From: Rickettsia sp. MEAM1 (Bemisia tabaci)
GTDB taxonomy: Bacteria > Pseudomonadota > Alphaproteobacteria > Rickettsiales > Rickettsiaceae
Length of the DNA stretch: 64,000 nucleotides
Assembly: GCF_002285905.1 (NCBI RefSeq)
Contig: NZ_CP016305.1
Location: 1,054,001-1,118,000, forward strand
Direction: 5' to 3'
Shown here: positions 29,907-40,994 of the stretch, one piece after another
Layout of the letters: every line of letters starts with the position of its first letter
Position numbering within the stretch: the stretch's first letter is position 1
Notes under the pieces: model-generated
What the model was told of the DNA's origin: nothing
Database searches by the model: none
What the model saw: the letters and a program-made list of their open reading frames with translations, nothing else
Program-made: the position numbers and the translations under genes

Positions 29907-31151
29907 TTAAGCAATAAGGTTTAAATATATCTCATCATTTAATTCTTTTGCAGAAGATAATTCTATGTTTAATGTAGCAAATATCTGCACTAAGGCGGTA
30001 GATAAGTTGTTGATCATTTCATCGGTATGTGCAGGAGTTGGGATAATTCGAAGGCGTTCGGTTCCTCTTGGTACTGTTGGAAAATTGATGTGTTGAACGT
30101 AAATACCATACTCATTAAGCAGCATATTAGAAGCTTTGGCAGCCTTGATAGGGTCACCAATAATTATCGGCACTATATGGCTTTCATTTTTTAAATAAGG
30201 AATATTAAAGCGGTCAAAAGAGCTTTTAAGATTGCTAACCACTTGCTGGTGTGTTTTTCGTTCTTGATTAGATTCTTTTAAATGCCTAATACTATGCGTT
30301 GCAGCGGTAGAAATTACCGGCGGCAATGAGGTAGTAAAAATAAAGCCGGAAGCCGTTAATCTGATAGCATCAATTAAGCTATGGTTTGCGGTGATATAAC
30401 CGCCAATAGTGCCATATGCTTTGGCAAGCGTTCCTTGGATAATGTCGATTTCATCGCTACAATCAAGAAGCTCAGCAATACCTGCACTGGTTTTGCCATA
30501 TAAACCTACTGTATGGACTTCATCAATAAAGGTTAAAGCATTATATTTTTTAGCTAAATTGATTATATCTTTAACAGGAGAAAAGAAGCCGTCCATGGAA
30601 TAAGCCGACTCAAAAACGATTATTTTAGGTCTTTTAATATCAACTGATTGCAATAATTCTTCTAAATGTTTAACGTCTAAATGTCTGTATATGTGCTTCT
30701 CGGCTTTAGAACCGGTAATGCCGGCAATGATCGAGGCATGATTTAGCTCATCGGAAAAAAAGACAAGATCAGGCATAATTTTAGCAAGTGTTGCAAGGGT
30801 TGTGTCATTTGCCACAAAGCCGGAAGTAAAGACTAAGGAGGCTTCTTTGTTATGCAAGCTTGCCAGCTCCTGCTCAAGCTCAAGAATAGCTACATTATTA
30901 CCGCCGATATTTCTTGTTCCGCCTGAACCAACGCCATATTTTAGCAATGCATCTATGGAAGCTTGCACTACTTTTGGATGCTTGCTCATACCCAAATAGT
31001 CATTGATACACCACATGACTATTTGTTTATCATCGCACATAGCGAAAGGAAAATTATCGGCTTGCCTTTTTAAGGCTTTAAACTCCCGATATCTTCCTTC
31101 ATTTTTAATTTTATCTATATGATCGCTAAATATAGTATCGTAATAAGACAT
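29907..31151 (-). CDS. hemA: 5-aminolevulinate synthase
   Basis: 415 residues from MSYYDTIF. It condenses glycine and succinyl-CoA to 5-aminolevulinate, the first step of heme synthesis in alphaproteobacteria (Shemin pathway). Seen: GSGGTRNIGGN, the DEVHTVGLYG strand, and the PLP lysine in GTLAKAYGTIGG. The frame stays open 22 codons upstream (starting MDPRLRGDN), but this is a translated palindromic repeat, so ATG 31149-31151 is used. hemB starts at 63.58 kb, so the pathway genes are not linked. Confidence 0.97.
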   Translation of the reverse strand: MSYYDTIFSDHIDKIKNEGRYREFKALKRQADNFPFAMCDDKQIVMWCINDYLGMSKHPKVVQASIDALLKYGVGSGGTRNIGGNNVAILELEQELASLHNKEASLVFTSGFVANDTTLATLAKIMPDLVFFSDELNHASIIAGITGSKAEKHIYRHLDVKHLEELLQSVDIKRPKIIVFESAYSMDGFFSPVKDIINLAKKYNALTFIDEVHTVGLYGKTSAGIAELLDCSDEIDIIQGTLAKAYGTIGGYITANHSLIDAIRLTASGFIFTTSLPPVISTAATHSIRHLKESNQERKTHQQVVSNLKSSFDRFNIPYLKNESHIVPIIIGDPIKAAKASNMLLNEYGIYVQHINFPTVPRGTERLRIIPTPAHTDEMINNLSTALVQIFATLNIELSSAKELNDEIYLNLIA

Positions 31152-31186
31152 TAAACCTATTATCTTGCTTGAAAAATTGACATTTA

Positions 31187-31420
31187 AAATGTTATCCCCG
31201 CGTAGGCGGGGATCCATTTTGTTAATTATAAACTCTATGAGATGTCATCCCGTGGCTTGGGAACTAGATCCAGTATAAAACCAGATAAAATTGAGCTTTT
31301 GATTTTAAAAACTTACTGTACTTAGGCTTTTTTTCTGGATTCCCGCCTGTGCGGGAATGACATTATACTTGTTTTTCGAGCTATGCAACAAAGCCACGCG
31401 GGGATGACATATGCAACCAT
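31187..31420. repeat. RPE-type palindromic repeat between hemA and htpG
   Basis: Holds CCCCGCGTAGGCGGGG, GGATTCCCGCCTGTGCGGGA and ATGTCATCCCGTGGCTTGGG with an AT-rich middle (ACTTACTGTACTTAGGC). The subfamily is shared with 33346-33548 and 46575-46835. Confidence 0.7.
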
Positions 31421-31448
31421 TCTACATTAAAACTAATTAAGTTAAAAG

Positions 31449-33314
31449 CTATAATATAGCTTTTTGTACAATATCATTAAGTCTTTTTGAGAAAGCCCCT
31501 GTATCTGCTACCGGTTCACCCTCTAAAATACAAGCTTGATCAAATATTAACTTAACTAGCTCCTCGTTATTTTTATTATTCGCTTTTAAGTCATTAAATA
31601 TTTTTTCTATGATCTTATTTTTGGGATTCAGCTCTAGATTTTTAGCAGATGCAGCAGCTATTTGTTTCTGCTCGATCAAAAATCGCTCCATACGAATATC
31701 CATAGCAGCTTCGCTAACGGCAAGACAAGCAGGGCTTGAAGTCAGCTTTTTAGATATCTTTACTTCTTTAACTACATTCCCTAAAACCTCTTTGAAGTAA
31801 TCAGTTAATGATTTATATTCATCATCAGATTTTTTATCATCCTTATTTTTTTCTTCTGGTGATGAAGTAGCTTGATCTACATCAATATCGCTTCTTGTAG
31901 CCGATTTAATCGGATGTCCTTTATATTCGCTATTAACATTTACCCAAAAATCATCAACAGTATCGGTAAATAATAACACATCGATATTTTTACTTAATAA
32001 CCCCTCTATTTGTGGGCTTGAAAGTAGTTTGTCAGGATTATCACCACTTAAATAATATATAGTATTCTGCCCATCTTTAAAGCTTTTTATATATTCATCA
32101 AGGCTAATCATTTTGTTATGCAAAGCACTTCTAAATACACATACTTCTAACAATTTTTCATGATCTGTTGTAGCCTCACATAACCCCTCTTTTAAAGCTC
32201 CGCCGAAATTAGCCCAAAAATTATTATACTCCTCTGGCGAATCTTCTTTTTTTTTCTTCAACTCTCCTAGCACTCTTTTAGTAATAGCGTTTTTGATTTT
32301 CTCAAGTATGTTATTATGTTGCAACGATTCACGGCTTATATTTAGCGGTAAATCCTCTGAATCTACCACTCCTCGTAAAAACCTTAAATATGATGGGATT
32401 AAATCAATATTCTCATCAGAAATAAATACTCTTTTTATGTATAATTTTACTCGTCTTTTGCGATCAGGATGGAATAAATCATAAGTTTTGCTTGATGGAA
32501 TAAATAGCAAGTTCGTAAACTCTATAGCTCCCTCGTTTTTATTATGCATAGTAACCCAAGGATCATCCACCGCATAAGATAAGCTTTTATAGAATTCTTT
32601 ATATTGCTCTTCGGTAATTTCTGATTTTGATCTTGTCCATAATGCTGATGCAGAATTTAGTTGTATTTCGTTATTATCCCCCTCATCAAAGAAATATATT
32701 GGCACAGCTATATGATCGGAATAGCTTTTAACTATATGTTTTAATCTAAAATGATCAAGGAAAATATCTTCTTCCTTTTTAATGTGTAGAGCGATTTCCG
32801 TTCCTCTGCTAAATTCTCTATCTGAGCTTGATACAATATATTCGCCTTCGCCTTCCGATTCCCAAACATATACTTTATCTTCGCCAGCTTTTCTTGAAGT
32901 TACAGTGACCTTATCAGCTACCATAAAGCTTGAGTAAAAACCAACGCCAAACTGACCAATTAGCATATTATCTTTTTTAGAGTCACCTGAGAGATTTTTA
33001 AGGAAATTTGCCGTACCCGATCTTGCAATAGTGCCTAGATTCTCGATTAAATCCTCTTTATTCATACCGATTCCGTTATCACGGATGATAACCTGACCAT
33101 TATTTTTATCGACTTTAACAGTAATTTTAAAGTTAGAGTCACCGGTTACTAATTCAGCGTTGCTTTGAGATAAATAACGCAGCTTATCACAAGCATCAGA
33201 AGCGTTAGAAATCAATTCCCGCATAAAAATCTCTTTATTACTATAAAGAGAGTGAATCATTAAATTTAAAATCTTACCAACTTCGGCATCAAATTTCTTT
33301 TTTTCTTGTTTCAT
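31449..33314 (-). CDS. htpG: Chaperone HtpG (Hsp90)
   Basis: 621 residues. GHKL ATPase motifs: [14 protein letters not shown] (about 34), [11 protein letters not shown] (about 80) and [15 protein letters not shown] (about 121). Middle and C-terminal dimer domains follow, with an acidic insertion ([15 protein letters not shown]) near residue 495. It is a homodimeric ATP-driven cytoplasmic chaperone. Both sides are RPE repeats, so it is probably transcribed alone. Confidence 0.98.
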   Translation of the reverse strand: MKQEKKKFDAEVGKILNLMIHSLYSNKEIFMRELISNASDACDKLRYLSQSNAELVTGDSNFKITVKVDKNNGQVIIRDNGIGMNKEDLIENLGTIARSGTANFLKNLSGDSKKDNMLIGQFGVGFYSSFMVADKVTVTSRKAGEDKVYVWESEGEGEYIVSSSDREFSRGTEIALHIKKEEDIFLDHFRLKHIVKSYSDHIAVPIYFFDEGDNNEIQLNSASALWTRSKSEITEEQYKEFYKSLSYAVDDPWVTMHNKNEGAIEFTNLLFIPSSKTYDLFHPDRKRRVKLYIKRVFISDENIDLIPSYLRFLRGVVDSEDLPLNISRESLQHNNILEKIKNAITKRVLGELKKKKEDSPEEYNNFWANFGGALKEGLCEATTDHEKLLEVCVFRSALHNKMISLDEYIKSFKDGQNTIYYLSGDNPDKLLSSPQIEGLLSKNIDVLLFTDTVDDFWVNVNSEYKGHPIKSATRSDIDVDQATSSPEEKNKDDKKSDDEYKSLTDYFKEVLGNVVKEVKISKKLTSSPACLAVSEAAMDIRMERFLIEQKQIAAASAKNLELNPKNKIIEKIFNDLKANNKNNEELVKLIFDQACILEGEPVADTGAFSKRLNDIVQKAIL

Positions 33315-33345
33315 ACTAACCTTTTAAAATTCGTGTTTTTAGTTT

Positions 33346-33548
33346 TGTAATGTCATTCCTACATAGTCGGTTATGTCATTCCCGCGTGGCATTGTTGCGT
33401 GGATCCAGCATAAAGCGAGATAAATCAAGCTTTTAGTCCTAAAAATTTACTGTATTTATGCTTTTTTTTTGGATTCCCGCCTAGGCGGGAATGACATTGA
33501 TGGTATTTCCCGAGCCGTGCAACAACGCCGGTCAAGCTACGGGGTGAC
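33346..33548. repeat. RPE-type palindromic repeat upstream of htpG
   Basis: Contains TGTCATTCCCGCGTGGCATT, GATCCAGCATAAAGCGAGAT, a long T-run, and GGATTCCCGCCTAGGCGGGA. Same subfamily as the hemA-htpG and 46.6 kb copies. It occupies the presumed htpG promoter region. Confidence 0.7.
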
Positions 33549-33569
33549 ACCAATGTAACAAAACTTTAT

Positions 33570-33884
33570 TCATTTAATATAGGATTTTAAAATCAAATTT
33601 AAATACTCTTCGTCAATATTTTTTATTAAAATTGTCTTTAAGCTGTTAGTATGTCCTTTAGTAATTTCTAAATTACTCCGCAATAACTGCCATTCTTTTG
33701 CTAAAAAATTTATGATCTCTTCGTTAGCTTTGCTTTGTTCTGGCAGTGCTTTTATAGATAATTTTAGATGGGGGATATCGTTAATTATAATAAATTCTTT
33801 GATATCATTAATTTTGGCAGCCGCCTTAACTTTTATATTTAAAAATGCTGTTTTTGATAAAGGATTATAGATAAAAAATTTCAT
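33570..33884 (-). CDS. DUF167 / YggU family protein
   Basis: 104 residues. AFLNIKVKAAAKINDI, LKLSIKALPEQSKANEEIINFLAKEW and SNLEITKGHTNSLKTILI match the conserved blocks of the UPF0235/YggU family, small proteins of unknown biochemical role. It is divergent from the next gene, 50 bp away. Confidence 0.85.
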   Translation of the reverse strand: MKFFIYNPLSKTAFLNIKVKAAAKINDIKEFIIINDIPHLKLSIKALPEQSKANEEIINFLAKEWQLLRSNLEITKGHTNSLKTILIKNIDEEYLNLILKSYIK

Positions 33885-33934
33885 GGTAAATAACGTAACA
33901 GTTGAAAATTATAAAATTTAATTTATAATGCCTT

Positions 33935-34912
33935 GTGAAAATTCAACTAAATCTATTTATGAATTCTACGAACAAATATCAAGCACTTATCACTCAGTTA
34001 CAAAAAAACGATCCTAATTTTGTATATCTTGACCTTAAAGATATAGATTTAACAATATTGCAGCTAGAAGAAATAGCAAGTAAAATCCAAAATAATGATT
34101 TTATCGGTAATGTAAGCTGGGGAAAAATGCCTAATTCTTCCAGTGATTTTATACAGAAGATAGAAAATAAAATAATTTTAAACAATCAGAATTACAAGCA
34201 GCACCCTAGCGATTTTATTCATGGGTTACTTAGTTTGCATTCTTATATAAATTCTAAAACACAAGAAAAAGTAGCCTTTGAAAAAGCAAAATATAATTTA
34301 TATTTAGAAGATTGGAAAATATTTAAAATATTTAATGAGCCTAAAATAGGCAGATATTACGCAGTAGCATATGTAAATGAAAAGAAAAAGCAGCTAGTAT
34401 TTGCTCATCGAGGTAATACATTTGAGGGGTGGAATTTGCTAAAAACAGACTCGCCGCTTAAGGCTCACTTAAAAAGCATTTTAGGCGGGCAGATAGTAGC
34501 ACAGCAAGCAGCAGCATATCAGGCTACGCAAGAAATTACCGAGTATGCTAAAAAGCATGACTATAACCTATCTTTTACCGGTTATTCTTTAGGTGCATGG
34601 TTTGCAGAATTAAGCTTATATTTTGCTTATCAAGATTTTAACTATTTCAAAGCAAAAGCTATAACGTTCGATAGTCCTGGCTCTGCAAAAGTTATAGGTA
34701 GTTTTAAACCCAATATAATTAGTCATAAAACTTATTTTGATATAAGAAATTTAGACATAACTACTTATCTATCTGCTCCAAATTTTGTAAATACTAGTAA
34801 CGCTCATATTCATAAAGCATATAGATTATTTCCTGAAATTACGGCTACCGAGTATAGCAGTAAAATAATAAATACCTTGAATAAAGCAATCCCCATTAAA
34901 GTAGACCTATAA
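33935..34912 (+). CDS. Lipase-like alpha/beta hydrolase fragment
   Basis: Up to 325 residues from GTG 33935; ATG 33959 is an alternative start. It shows the class 3 lipase features LVFAHRGN (about 154) and the nucleophile elbow TGYSLGAW (Ser218), followed by ITFDSPG, where the aspartate is a candidate triad member. The segment before residue 100 is leucine-rich and of unclear role. The ORF closes at a frameshift; downstream sequence in another frame continues the protein. It could act as a phospholipase or lipase domain; not shown. Confidence 0.6.
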   Translation: MKIQLNLFMNSTNKYQALITQLQKNDPNFVYLDLKDIDLTILQLEEIASKIQNNDFIGNVSWGKMPNSSSDFIQKIENKIILNNQNYKQHPSDFIHGLLSLHSYINSKTQEKVAFEKAKYNLYLEDWKIFKIFNEPKIGRYYAVAYVNEKKKQLVFAHRGNTFEGWNLLKTDSPLKAHLKSILGGQIVAQQAAAYQATQEITEYAKKHDYNLSFTGYSLGAWFAELSLYFAYQDFNYFKAKAITFDSPGSAKVIGSFKPNIISHKTYFDIRNLDITTYLSAPNFVNTSNAHIHKAYRLFPEITATEYSSKIINTLNKAIPIKVDL

Positions 34913-35479
34913 AATATGAACAGATAATAGATTGGCCTTGTATCAAATATGAGCCTAAAGATGATACTTTAGGAGATAAAATATTTGATTCTATACCTGC
35001 TGGAGGGATAGCAACTAAATTAGTAAAAAGAGGCATCACGGCAACGACATTAGGAAGTTTTCTTGAGGTAGTTGATCATTTTGTCAGCGGTAATATTGCA
35101 ATTGAGCAAATTTTAGAAATTTATAAGCATTTAGAAGAACCTACATAAACAGAGGGAAAGAAACAATTTGAGCTTTTTTATCAAGGACATTACCGCTCGC
35201 AGGAAGTAAATTTATCTGAAGATGTAGTAAATATAGATAATAAAAGAAATGGTGATTGGTATTTATGCCAATTAGCAGAACTAAACCTTGAAATAAAGGA
35301 AATACCAGAGTTAATTAAAAAGCAATTAAAAATCATAAAAGAACAATATAAGATAGAAGAGATAGAGGAAGAAAATCATAAAAATTATATATTTACAAAC
35401 TCACCTGATATTAAAGTTGATGATTTAAGAGAACAAATTCTAAGATTAGTTAAAGTTAGCAAAGAAGCAAAAAAAAATA
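34913..35479 (+). other. Linker segment of the fragmented gene
   Basis: The frame set by AAA at 34912-34914 reads KYEQIIDWPCIKYEP and on to EEPT, a TAA (35146-35148), then TEGKKQFELFYQGHYRSQ to NIEKS and TAA at 35491-35493. It codes for lysine- and glutamate-rich helical sequence with no domain I recognise. It has no credible start codon of its own. Confidence 0.6.
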
Positions 35480-37672
35480 TTGAAAAATCGTAATGCTTTT
35501 ATTTCCAATACTATAAACAGTAATTTACCTATTTTATCAATTCATAACCTTATTCATCGTGAAGCTGTATTTAAACAAATCGATAATGCTTTAAGTAAAA
35601 ACTCATGTGTAGCCATTAGTGCTTTTGCCGGAACGGGTAAGACTACCCTAGCTAAGGATTACGGTCGTAAACAAATAGAAGAAGCAAAGAAAATAGTACG
35701 TTTTATTAATACGGATTCTGCTTATAAAATTAATGAAGCATATAGGCAACTTGCTAAAGAGCTTGGTATTTATACAATAGGCGAAAAGGAAGAAGATATA
35801 ACAAGATTAATCCATGAGAATATCGCAAAATTAAATTCAAATACATTATTTATTTTTGATAACGTAGAAATATATAAGGACATTGAGCCTTATCTTAACA
35901 GTATGATGAGTATACTTAAAGATAAAGTACAGGTAATAATTACTACTAAAAATAATAAGCTAAGTGATGATATAACAAATATTGAATTAAAACCTTTTAA
36001 TATAAAAACAGCAATAACATATTTAGAAAATTCCTTAGGAAATAGGTTTAATGATCAAGATATTAACGATTTAATAGAAGAGCTAGGCAATAAAGATGAA
36101 GTATTGCCATATAGTTTGTACAAAGCAGTAGCGTATTTAAAAGAAAATAAATTACTTAAAGTAAAAGATTATCTTAATTTTCTACGTAATAACAAAGATA
36201 AACAACCTGAGACAATATTATTGTTAGAAATATTAGAAAAATCACCAGTAGCCTGGCAGATGTTACAATACTCAGCATATTTAGACCCTGACTTTATCAG
36301 TATAGATATTTTCAAGAAATTATTTTTATTAGATGAAGAAAAATTGCAAGAACTTATAAAGAAATTAGAAGCATTATCATTAATGAAGCTAATATACCAA
36401 GATGGACAAGCAGGTTTACAATTACATGGATTAGTACAGTTTGCAGTAAAAAGATATGTAGATAGACATCAAGAGCATGCAATAGATAAAAAAGAAGTTT
36501 TTGTAAGATTAATAGAAGTACTAGATAATTTATTTCCGTCAGTAACAAATGAACCAAGCAAAGATTGGGAAAATGCTAAATTAATTTATCCTCATGTAAT
36601 AAAAATATTAAATATACATAAACTTAGCAAAGCAAGCTTATATAAAAAAGTGGGGTATTATAATGATCATATATTATATAAATTTAAAGAATCATTAGAA
36701 TATCACGAGGAAGCTTTAAAGAAATATAGGGTACTGTATTCAGGTAATCATCCTTATATTGTTATTTCTCTCAAAAATATTGGTATAGCTTATCAAAAAT
36801 TAGGACAGTTTTCAAAAGCACTAGAATATTTGGAGGAAGCCTTGAAGATAAGGCAAGCATTATATCAAGCTGATCATCCCGATATTGCAAATTCTCTTAA
36901 TAATGTGGGCTTAGTTTATAAGGATTTGGACAATATTTCTAAAGGGCTAGAATATTTTAAAAAAGCCTTAGAGATGAAACAAAAATTATATCAAATTGAT
37001 CATCCTACAATTATTACCTCCCTTAATAATGTAAATACAGTTTATGATAAATTAAACCATATCTCTAAAGAACTAAGATATAAAGAAGAAGCGTTTAGGA
37101 TGATAAAAATATTATACAAAGGAAATCATCATTATATTATTCTTTCTTTTATTGATATTGGAACAGTATATAGAAAATTGGGAGACATAAGCAAAGCAAA
37201 AGAACTTCATAAACAAGCTTATTTAATGTATGTACAAACTTTAGGCTTAAAACATTCCCATACTAAAAACTTAGAAAGTTATATTAAAATAATCTCACCA
37301 GAATTTATAAAAAATAACGAGACTAGGGAGTTTATATTACAACGTAGGGATTTTGAGGAAGTTACTTTAGAAGTTAAACAAAAAATACAAAAAAAAGTTT
37401 TAAATAAAATATATACTAATGCTGCTAAAGGTAAATGGAGTACAGGAAAATTTTTTATTAGGTTCTTAGGCAATTGGGGTGTGAAAGGTTATTTATGCGA
37501 TAAATATTTAGCAAAGCAATTAAGGGATTTATCGAGTACTAAAAATATAGAAACTGCTAAAATGTTATATTTTGAAGCGGTTTGTTTAGGAGCTATTAAC
37601 CATCCTAATAAAGATTTTATTTGTGCTGTGGAATTTACCAAAGCCTATCCTGAACTAACACAAAAATTATGA
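35480..37672 (+). CDS. NB-ARC ATPase with C-terminal TPRs
   Basis: 730 residues. Walker [16 protein letters not shown] (51-56 core), Walker [10 protein letters not shown] (122-130), sensor VQVIITTKN (about 150), the LP of EVLPYSLY (about 209) and an MHD-like LHGLVQ (about 315) in the winged-helix part define an NB-ARC / STAND switch. Kinesin-light-chain-type TPRs run from about 390 to 590 ([16 protein letters not shown] and repeats). The last 120 residues are a separate unknown domain. The TTG start is an artefact of the upstream frameshift. It could still be expressed as an ATPase-TPR protein. Confidence 0.75.
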   Translation: MKNRNAFISNTINSNLPILSIHNLIHREAVFKQIDNALSKNSCVAISAFAGTGKTTLAKDYGRKQIEEAKKIVRFINTDSAYKINEAYRQLAKELGIYTIGEKEEDITRLIHENIAKLNSNTLFIFDNVEIYKDIEPYLNSMMSILKDKVQVIITTKNNKLSDDITNIELKPFNIKTAITYLENSLGNRFNDQDINDLIEELGNKDEVLPYSLYKAVAYLKENKLLKVKDYLNFLRNNKDKQPETILLLEILEKSPVAWQMLQYSAYLDPDFISIDIFKKLFLLDEEKLQELIKKLEALSLMKLIYQDGQAGLQLHGLVQFAVKRYVDRHQEHAIDKKEVFVRLIEVLDNLFPSVTNEPSKDWENAKLIYPHVIKILNIHKLSKASLYKKVGYYNDHILYKFKESLEYHEEALKKYRVLYSGNHPYIVISLKNIGIAYQKLGQFSKALEYLEEALKIRQALYQADHPDIANSLNNVGLVYKDLDNISKGLEYFKKALEMKQKLYQIDHPTIITSLNNVNTVYDKLNHISKELRYKEEAFRMIKILYKGNHHYIILSFIDIGTVYRKLGDISKAKELHKQAYLMYVQTLGLKHSHTKNLESYIKIISPEFIKNNETREFILQRRDFEEVTLEVKQKIQKKVLNKIYTNAAKGKWSTGKFFIRFLGNWGVKGYLCDKYLAKQLRDLSSTKNIETAKMLYFEAVCLGAINHPNKDFICAVEFTKAYPELTQKL

Positions 37673-37685
37673 TTGACTCAGAAGT

Positions 37686-39060
37686 GGGTCTGTCAGATTT
37701 TTTGGGTCTGTCAGATTTTTTGTGTAAGTACGATTTCTCCATTTGCCCAATTTTGTAAATTAGTATCACAAAGTATAGCAAATTGATTTAAAGCCATCGC
37801 CCAATTCTTAATAGGCATTGTCCATTTTTTAGAGGCATTTGTCAACGCCAAAAAGATTATTTTCTGAATCGATTTGTCATCTGGAAATACTCCTTTATTT
37901 TTAATAATTTTACGAATTTGACGGTTAGTGGATTCAATAGCATTAGTAGTGTAAATCGCCTTCCTAATGTCTTCCGGAAAGCTAAAAAATGGAGCTATGC
38001 CAGACCAATTTCGTTGCCATATGTCAAAAATAACTGGATATTTTTCATCCCATTTTTTGGCAAAGTTTTGTAATTCTCTTAATCCCTCTGCTTCATTTAT
38101 TGCAGAATAAACTGCTTTTAAATCAGCTGTTACCGCTTTTAGATCTTTGTATGATACGTATTTTACAGAATTTCTTACCATATGAACAATACACAACTGC
38201 ACTATCGTCTTTGGAAAAATGCTATTTATCGCCTCTGGAAAACCCTTAAGACCATCAACACATGCAACATATATTTGTGCAACTCCTCGATTCTTCAGTT
38301 CTGTTACTACCTGCATCCAAAATTTACACCCTTCATTCTTGCCTATCCAAATTCCTAATAGCTCTTTCTTGCCCTCCATATTCACTCCAATAGCTAGATA
38401 AACCGCTTTATTTATTATTACATGATTATCTCTTGCCTTAACATGAATACAATCTAAGTACATTATAGGATATACATTATCAAGTGCTCTATTCTGCCAA
38501 GCAGTTACTTCCTCTAAAATACCATCAGTTACCTTTGATATTAACTCAGATGATACCTTGGTGGCATATAGTTCTTCTAAGTGCCCTTGTATTTCCCTAA
38601 TGGTCATTCCCCGAGCATATAAGGATATTACTTTATCATCAAATCCTTCAAATTTACGCACTCCTTTTGGAATTAGTTGAGGTTCAAATTCTCCATCCCG
38701 ATCCCTTGGCACTTCTACTGTCAATTTACGACCTTCTGGATCTATTAGAGTCTTTTCATAATTACCATTACGTCTGTTATCTGAGTATTTCTCATTTTTA
38801 GAATGTTTCTCATAACCTATATGAGATTCCATTTCTTTCTCTAAAATCTTATTTACTATCTGCTTTTTAATTCCCTGAAATATCCCTTCTTTACCAAATA
38901 TTTCAGATGGATCACTTTGTGATAGTATTTCTGATACTAATTTTTCTATAGCTGGATTTGATACTTTGTTATTGTTCTTGATATTAGCTCCATGTAAGTT
39001 GTTTATGTTATTTTTATTCTTAACTATTTTTACAACTTACACAAACTTCCTGACACCCTC
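37686..39060 (-). mobile_element. IS256-like type 1, copy B
   Basis: Both ends are present. The right end carries an 18-bp tandem duplication GGGTCTGTCAGATTTTTT (37686-37703 and 37704-37721). The left end (39060) is fused to a truncated IS6 copy. No target duplication is seen. Confidence 0.9.
37711..38982 (-). pseudogene. IS256-type transposase, copy B, start codon lost
   Basis: Identical over the coding region to the 423-residue copies, except that the start codon at 38980-38982 is ATC instead of ATG. The first in-frame Met is residue 51, leaving a 373-residue product with the whole DDE core (Asp177, Asp243, Glu350) but without the N-terminal DNA-binding part. Confidence 0.75.
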
Positions 39061-39763
39061 CAAGAAGTCTTTGAGTAGCTTCATCCCAAATGGATTTAGC
39101 GGACGCAAATGCAATTCTTTGCTCAGATGCTGTTTTAGTATATCTTCCAACATTTACAGCAAATATATTTCTGACTTTTCCCATCAGTGATAATGTACAT
39201 TGTGCTGAATTAGGATGCTTAAATTTAATCAGTATCTTCTCTTTTCTCCTAGTTGGCTGATGGGCATTCTCAATCCGATTATTTAGTCTTTTATCGGTAC
39301 GATGCTTAGTCCTAGGACACATATACCTAACTGGTTTAATGTAGCTTTTTAGCTTATCAGTCACAATAACCCTTGGACATGGATAATTACCCAATAATCT
39401 TGATAAAAAGCGAATAGCTGATTTCTTGTTACGACGCTTCTGCAGTAATACTTCTAATTCATGTCCCTCAGAGTCAACAGCTCTCCATAATATGAATACT
39501 TCACCTTTGATCTTGATATTCATCTCATCCAAATGCCATTTATCAGTTGGCTTTCGCTCTCTCTTACTAATAACATCTTGAAAATAAACTACAAACTTAT
39601 AACACCAAAACCTTACAGTCTCATGACTTAATATAATACCTCGATAAGCCATCTGCTCTTGAACATCTCGGTAACTATTATTAAAGCGATGATATAACCA
39701 TACTGTATGGCTAATAATGCTTGCTGGAAAACGATGTCTATTCGGGGCTTGAGTAATATGCAT
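39020..39763 (-). pseudogene. IS6-family transposase (copy b, C-terminus altered)
   Basis: Matches the 236-residue transposase up to ATQRLL, then runs into IS256 sequence (GGCQEVCVSCKNS), giving 247 residues. The DDE residues are intact, but the element lacks its 3' terminal repeat and cannot move as such. Confidence 0.85.
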
Positions 39764-39861
39764 AGCGGTAAAATCTAGGATAAATTGTTACTGCTATTCT
39801 ATAAATCATTCCCTGTAATTGCTCAATACTTAATTTATAACTCCCTTAACTTGACGGTGCC
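39061..39861 (-). mobile_element. IS6-like element, copy b (3' end removed)
   Basis: The 5' terminal repeat is complete at 39861. The 3' about 60 bp (including the terminal repeat) are replaced by the left end of IS256 copy B. One T-to-A style change is seen before the 5' repeat (TTTATAACTCCC instead of TTTATACCTCCC). Confidence 0.88.
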
Positions 39862-39935
39862 TCTTCACCTATTAGTTAAATATTTAATTCATATAAGAAA
39901 ATAATATCATTCATATAAAACTATCAATAATTAAT

Positions 39936-40499
39936 GTCCCCCTTCGGGGATCAAAAATCCCTCGCCTTTAGGCGAAGGGAAGATATAATGAAATTGCTTT
40001 AGCAATGAATTTATATCAAGAAATATGAGAAGTTATAGAAAGAATAGTCATAGTCAGTATGATTTAAAAGTGCATCTTATATGGATACCAAAATATAGGA
40101 AGAGAATATTGATAGGCAAAGTATCGGAAAGGACTAGAGATTTACTGAGGCAGATTTGTATGGAACATGAAGTACATATAATTTCAGGGAAAATATCATG
40201 TGATCACGTACATATGTTTATCTCATATAAGCCGCAAATATCTCTTAGCAAGTTAGTACAGTATTTAAAAGGCATTAGCTCAAGAATTTTATTGCAAGAA
40301 TTTACTCATTTACGAAAACAATTTTGGGGCAATCATTTGTGGGCTAGGGGCTATATGGCAGTCAGTTCAGGTAATATAACTGATGAAATGATACAGCACT
40401 ATATTGATGAACAGGAAGGTGAACCTGTGAATGATGATCGATTTCTAATCGATTCCACTTTATAACCCCTCAGCTTATAGCTGAGGGTTGTTTAGTTTT
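39936..40499 (+). mobile_element. IS200-type element, copy 4
   Basis: Complete, preceded by TTAAT (39931-39935). Its right end cuts into the 3' part of a minus-strand phage-like gene. Confidence 0.92.
40025..40465 (+). CDS. tnpA: IS200 transposase TnpA (copy 4)
   Basis: 146 residues, intact, same as copies 3 and 6. Confidence 0.92.
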   Translation: MRSYRKNSHSQYDLKVHLIWIPKYRKRILIGKVSERTRDLLRQICMEHEVHIISGKISCDHVHMFISYKPQISLSKLVQYLKGISSRILLQEFTHLRKQFWGNHLWARGYMAVSSGNITDEMIQHYIDEQEGEPVNDDRFLIDSTL

Positions 40500-40936
40500 A
40501 TAATTTCATCATTTGCCCATACCCTCTTAATTTCAATGATCTCACCCTCACAAATACCAACGGCAAAAGAAAAGAAATAGCTATATTCCGTAGAAGTCGT
40601 AGTAGATTTTACGTTATGAAAATAAGGAAAATATTCTTTATGACGGGTGCTATTTGCTATTTCTTTGACTTTATCCGCCCAAATTATTTTTCCACTAACT
40701 TTTGTAGTGTCAAAAACCAAAGGGATAGGTTCACCATAATTTGCTGTAACATACTTAAAACTTTCTTTGAAGTTTTTAATATAATCATATTCTTCTGGTT
40801 CATGATTTAGTTGATCTAAATACTCACTAAGCATTTTACCAGCAAATCTTCCTATGCTTGAAAATATACCACCTCCAAATGCATTTCCGATAGCACCACC
40901 AAACGAACTAAAAAAACTTCCAAACATATTTACCAT
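40500..40936 (-). pseudogene. N-terminal fragment of a phage/GTA tail-tip protein
   Basis: About 145 residues: a glycine-rich hydrophobic start (FGSFFSSFGGAIGNAFGGG, IGRFAGKMLSEYLDQ), then YGEPIPLVFDTTKVSGKIIWADKVKE and FAVGICEGEIIEIKRVWAND. This pattern resembles the opening of the large host-specificity / tail-fibre protein of gene transfer agents and phages, normally around 1,000 residues. It breaks at IS200 copy 4, and no continuation is visible on the other side, so most of the gene was already lost. Confidence 0.5.
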
Positions 40937-40994
40937 ATTATAGTTTAATATGGATTGATATTAGCATTACAATGTGCTAACACTAAGATATGCT

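Larger units (their letters stand above)
33935..37672 (+). pseudogene. Fragmented lipase / NB-ARC / TPR multidomain gene
   Basis: Three reading frames join into one original protein of about 1,240 residues: an N-terminal lipase-like domain (33935-34912), a linker segment (about 34912-35493, with an internal TAA at 35146-35148) and an NB-ARC plus TPR part (35480-37672). The first break is near 34905-34915. The second is in A-runs near 35483-35487, where one extra A would read EKNRNAF straight through. Domain order (enzyme, NTPase switch, TPR sensor) is that of STAND proteins. There is no IS inside the gene. Function as defence, signalling or host effector is unknown. Confidence 0.6.

Noticed and set aside
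31152-31217. In-frame extension of hemA (MDPRLRGDN...)
   Set aside because: Translated palindromic repeat; ALAS starts at MSYYDTIF.
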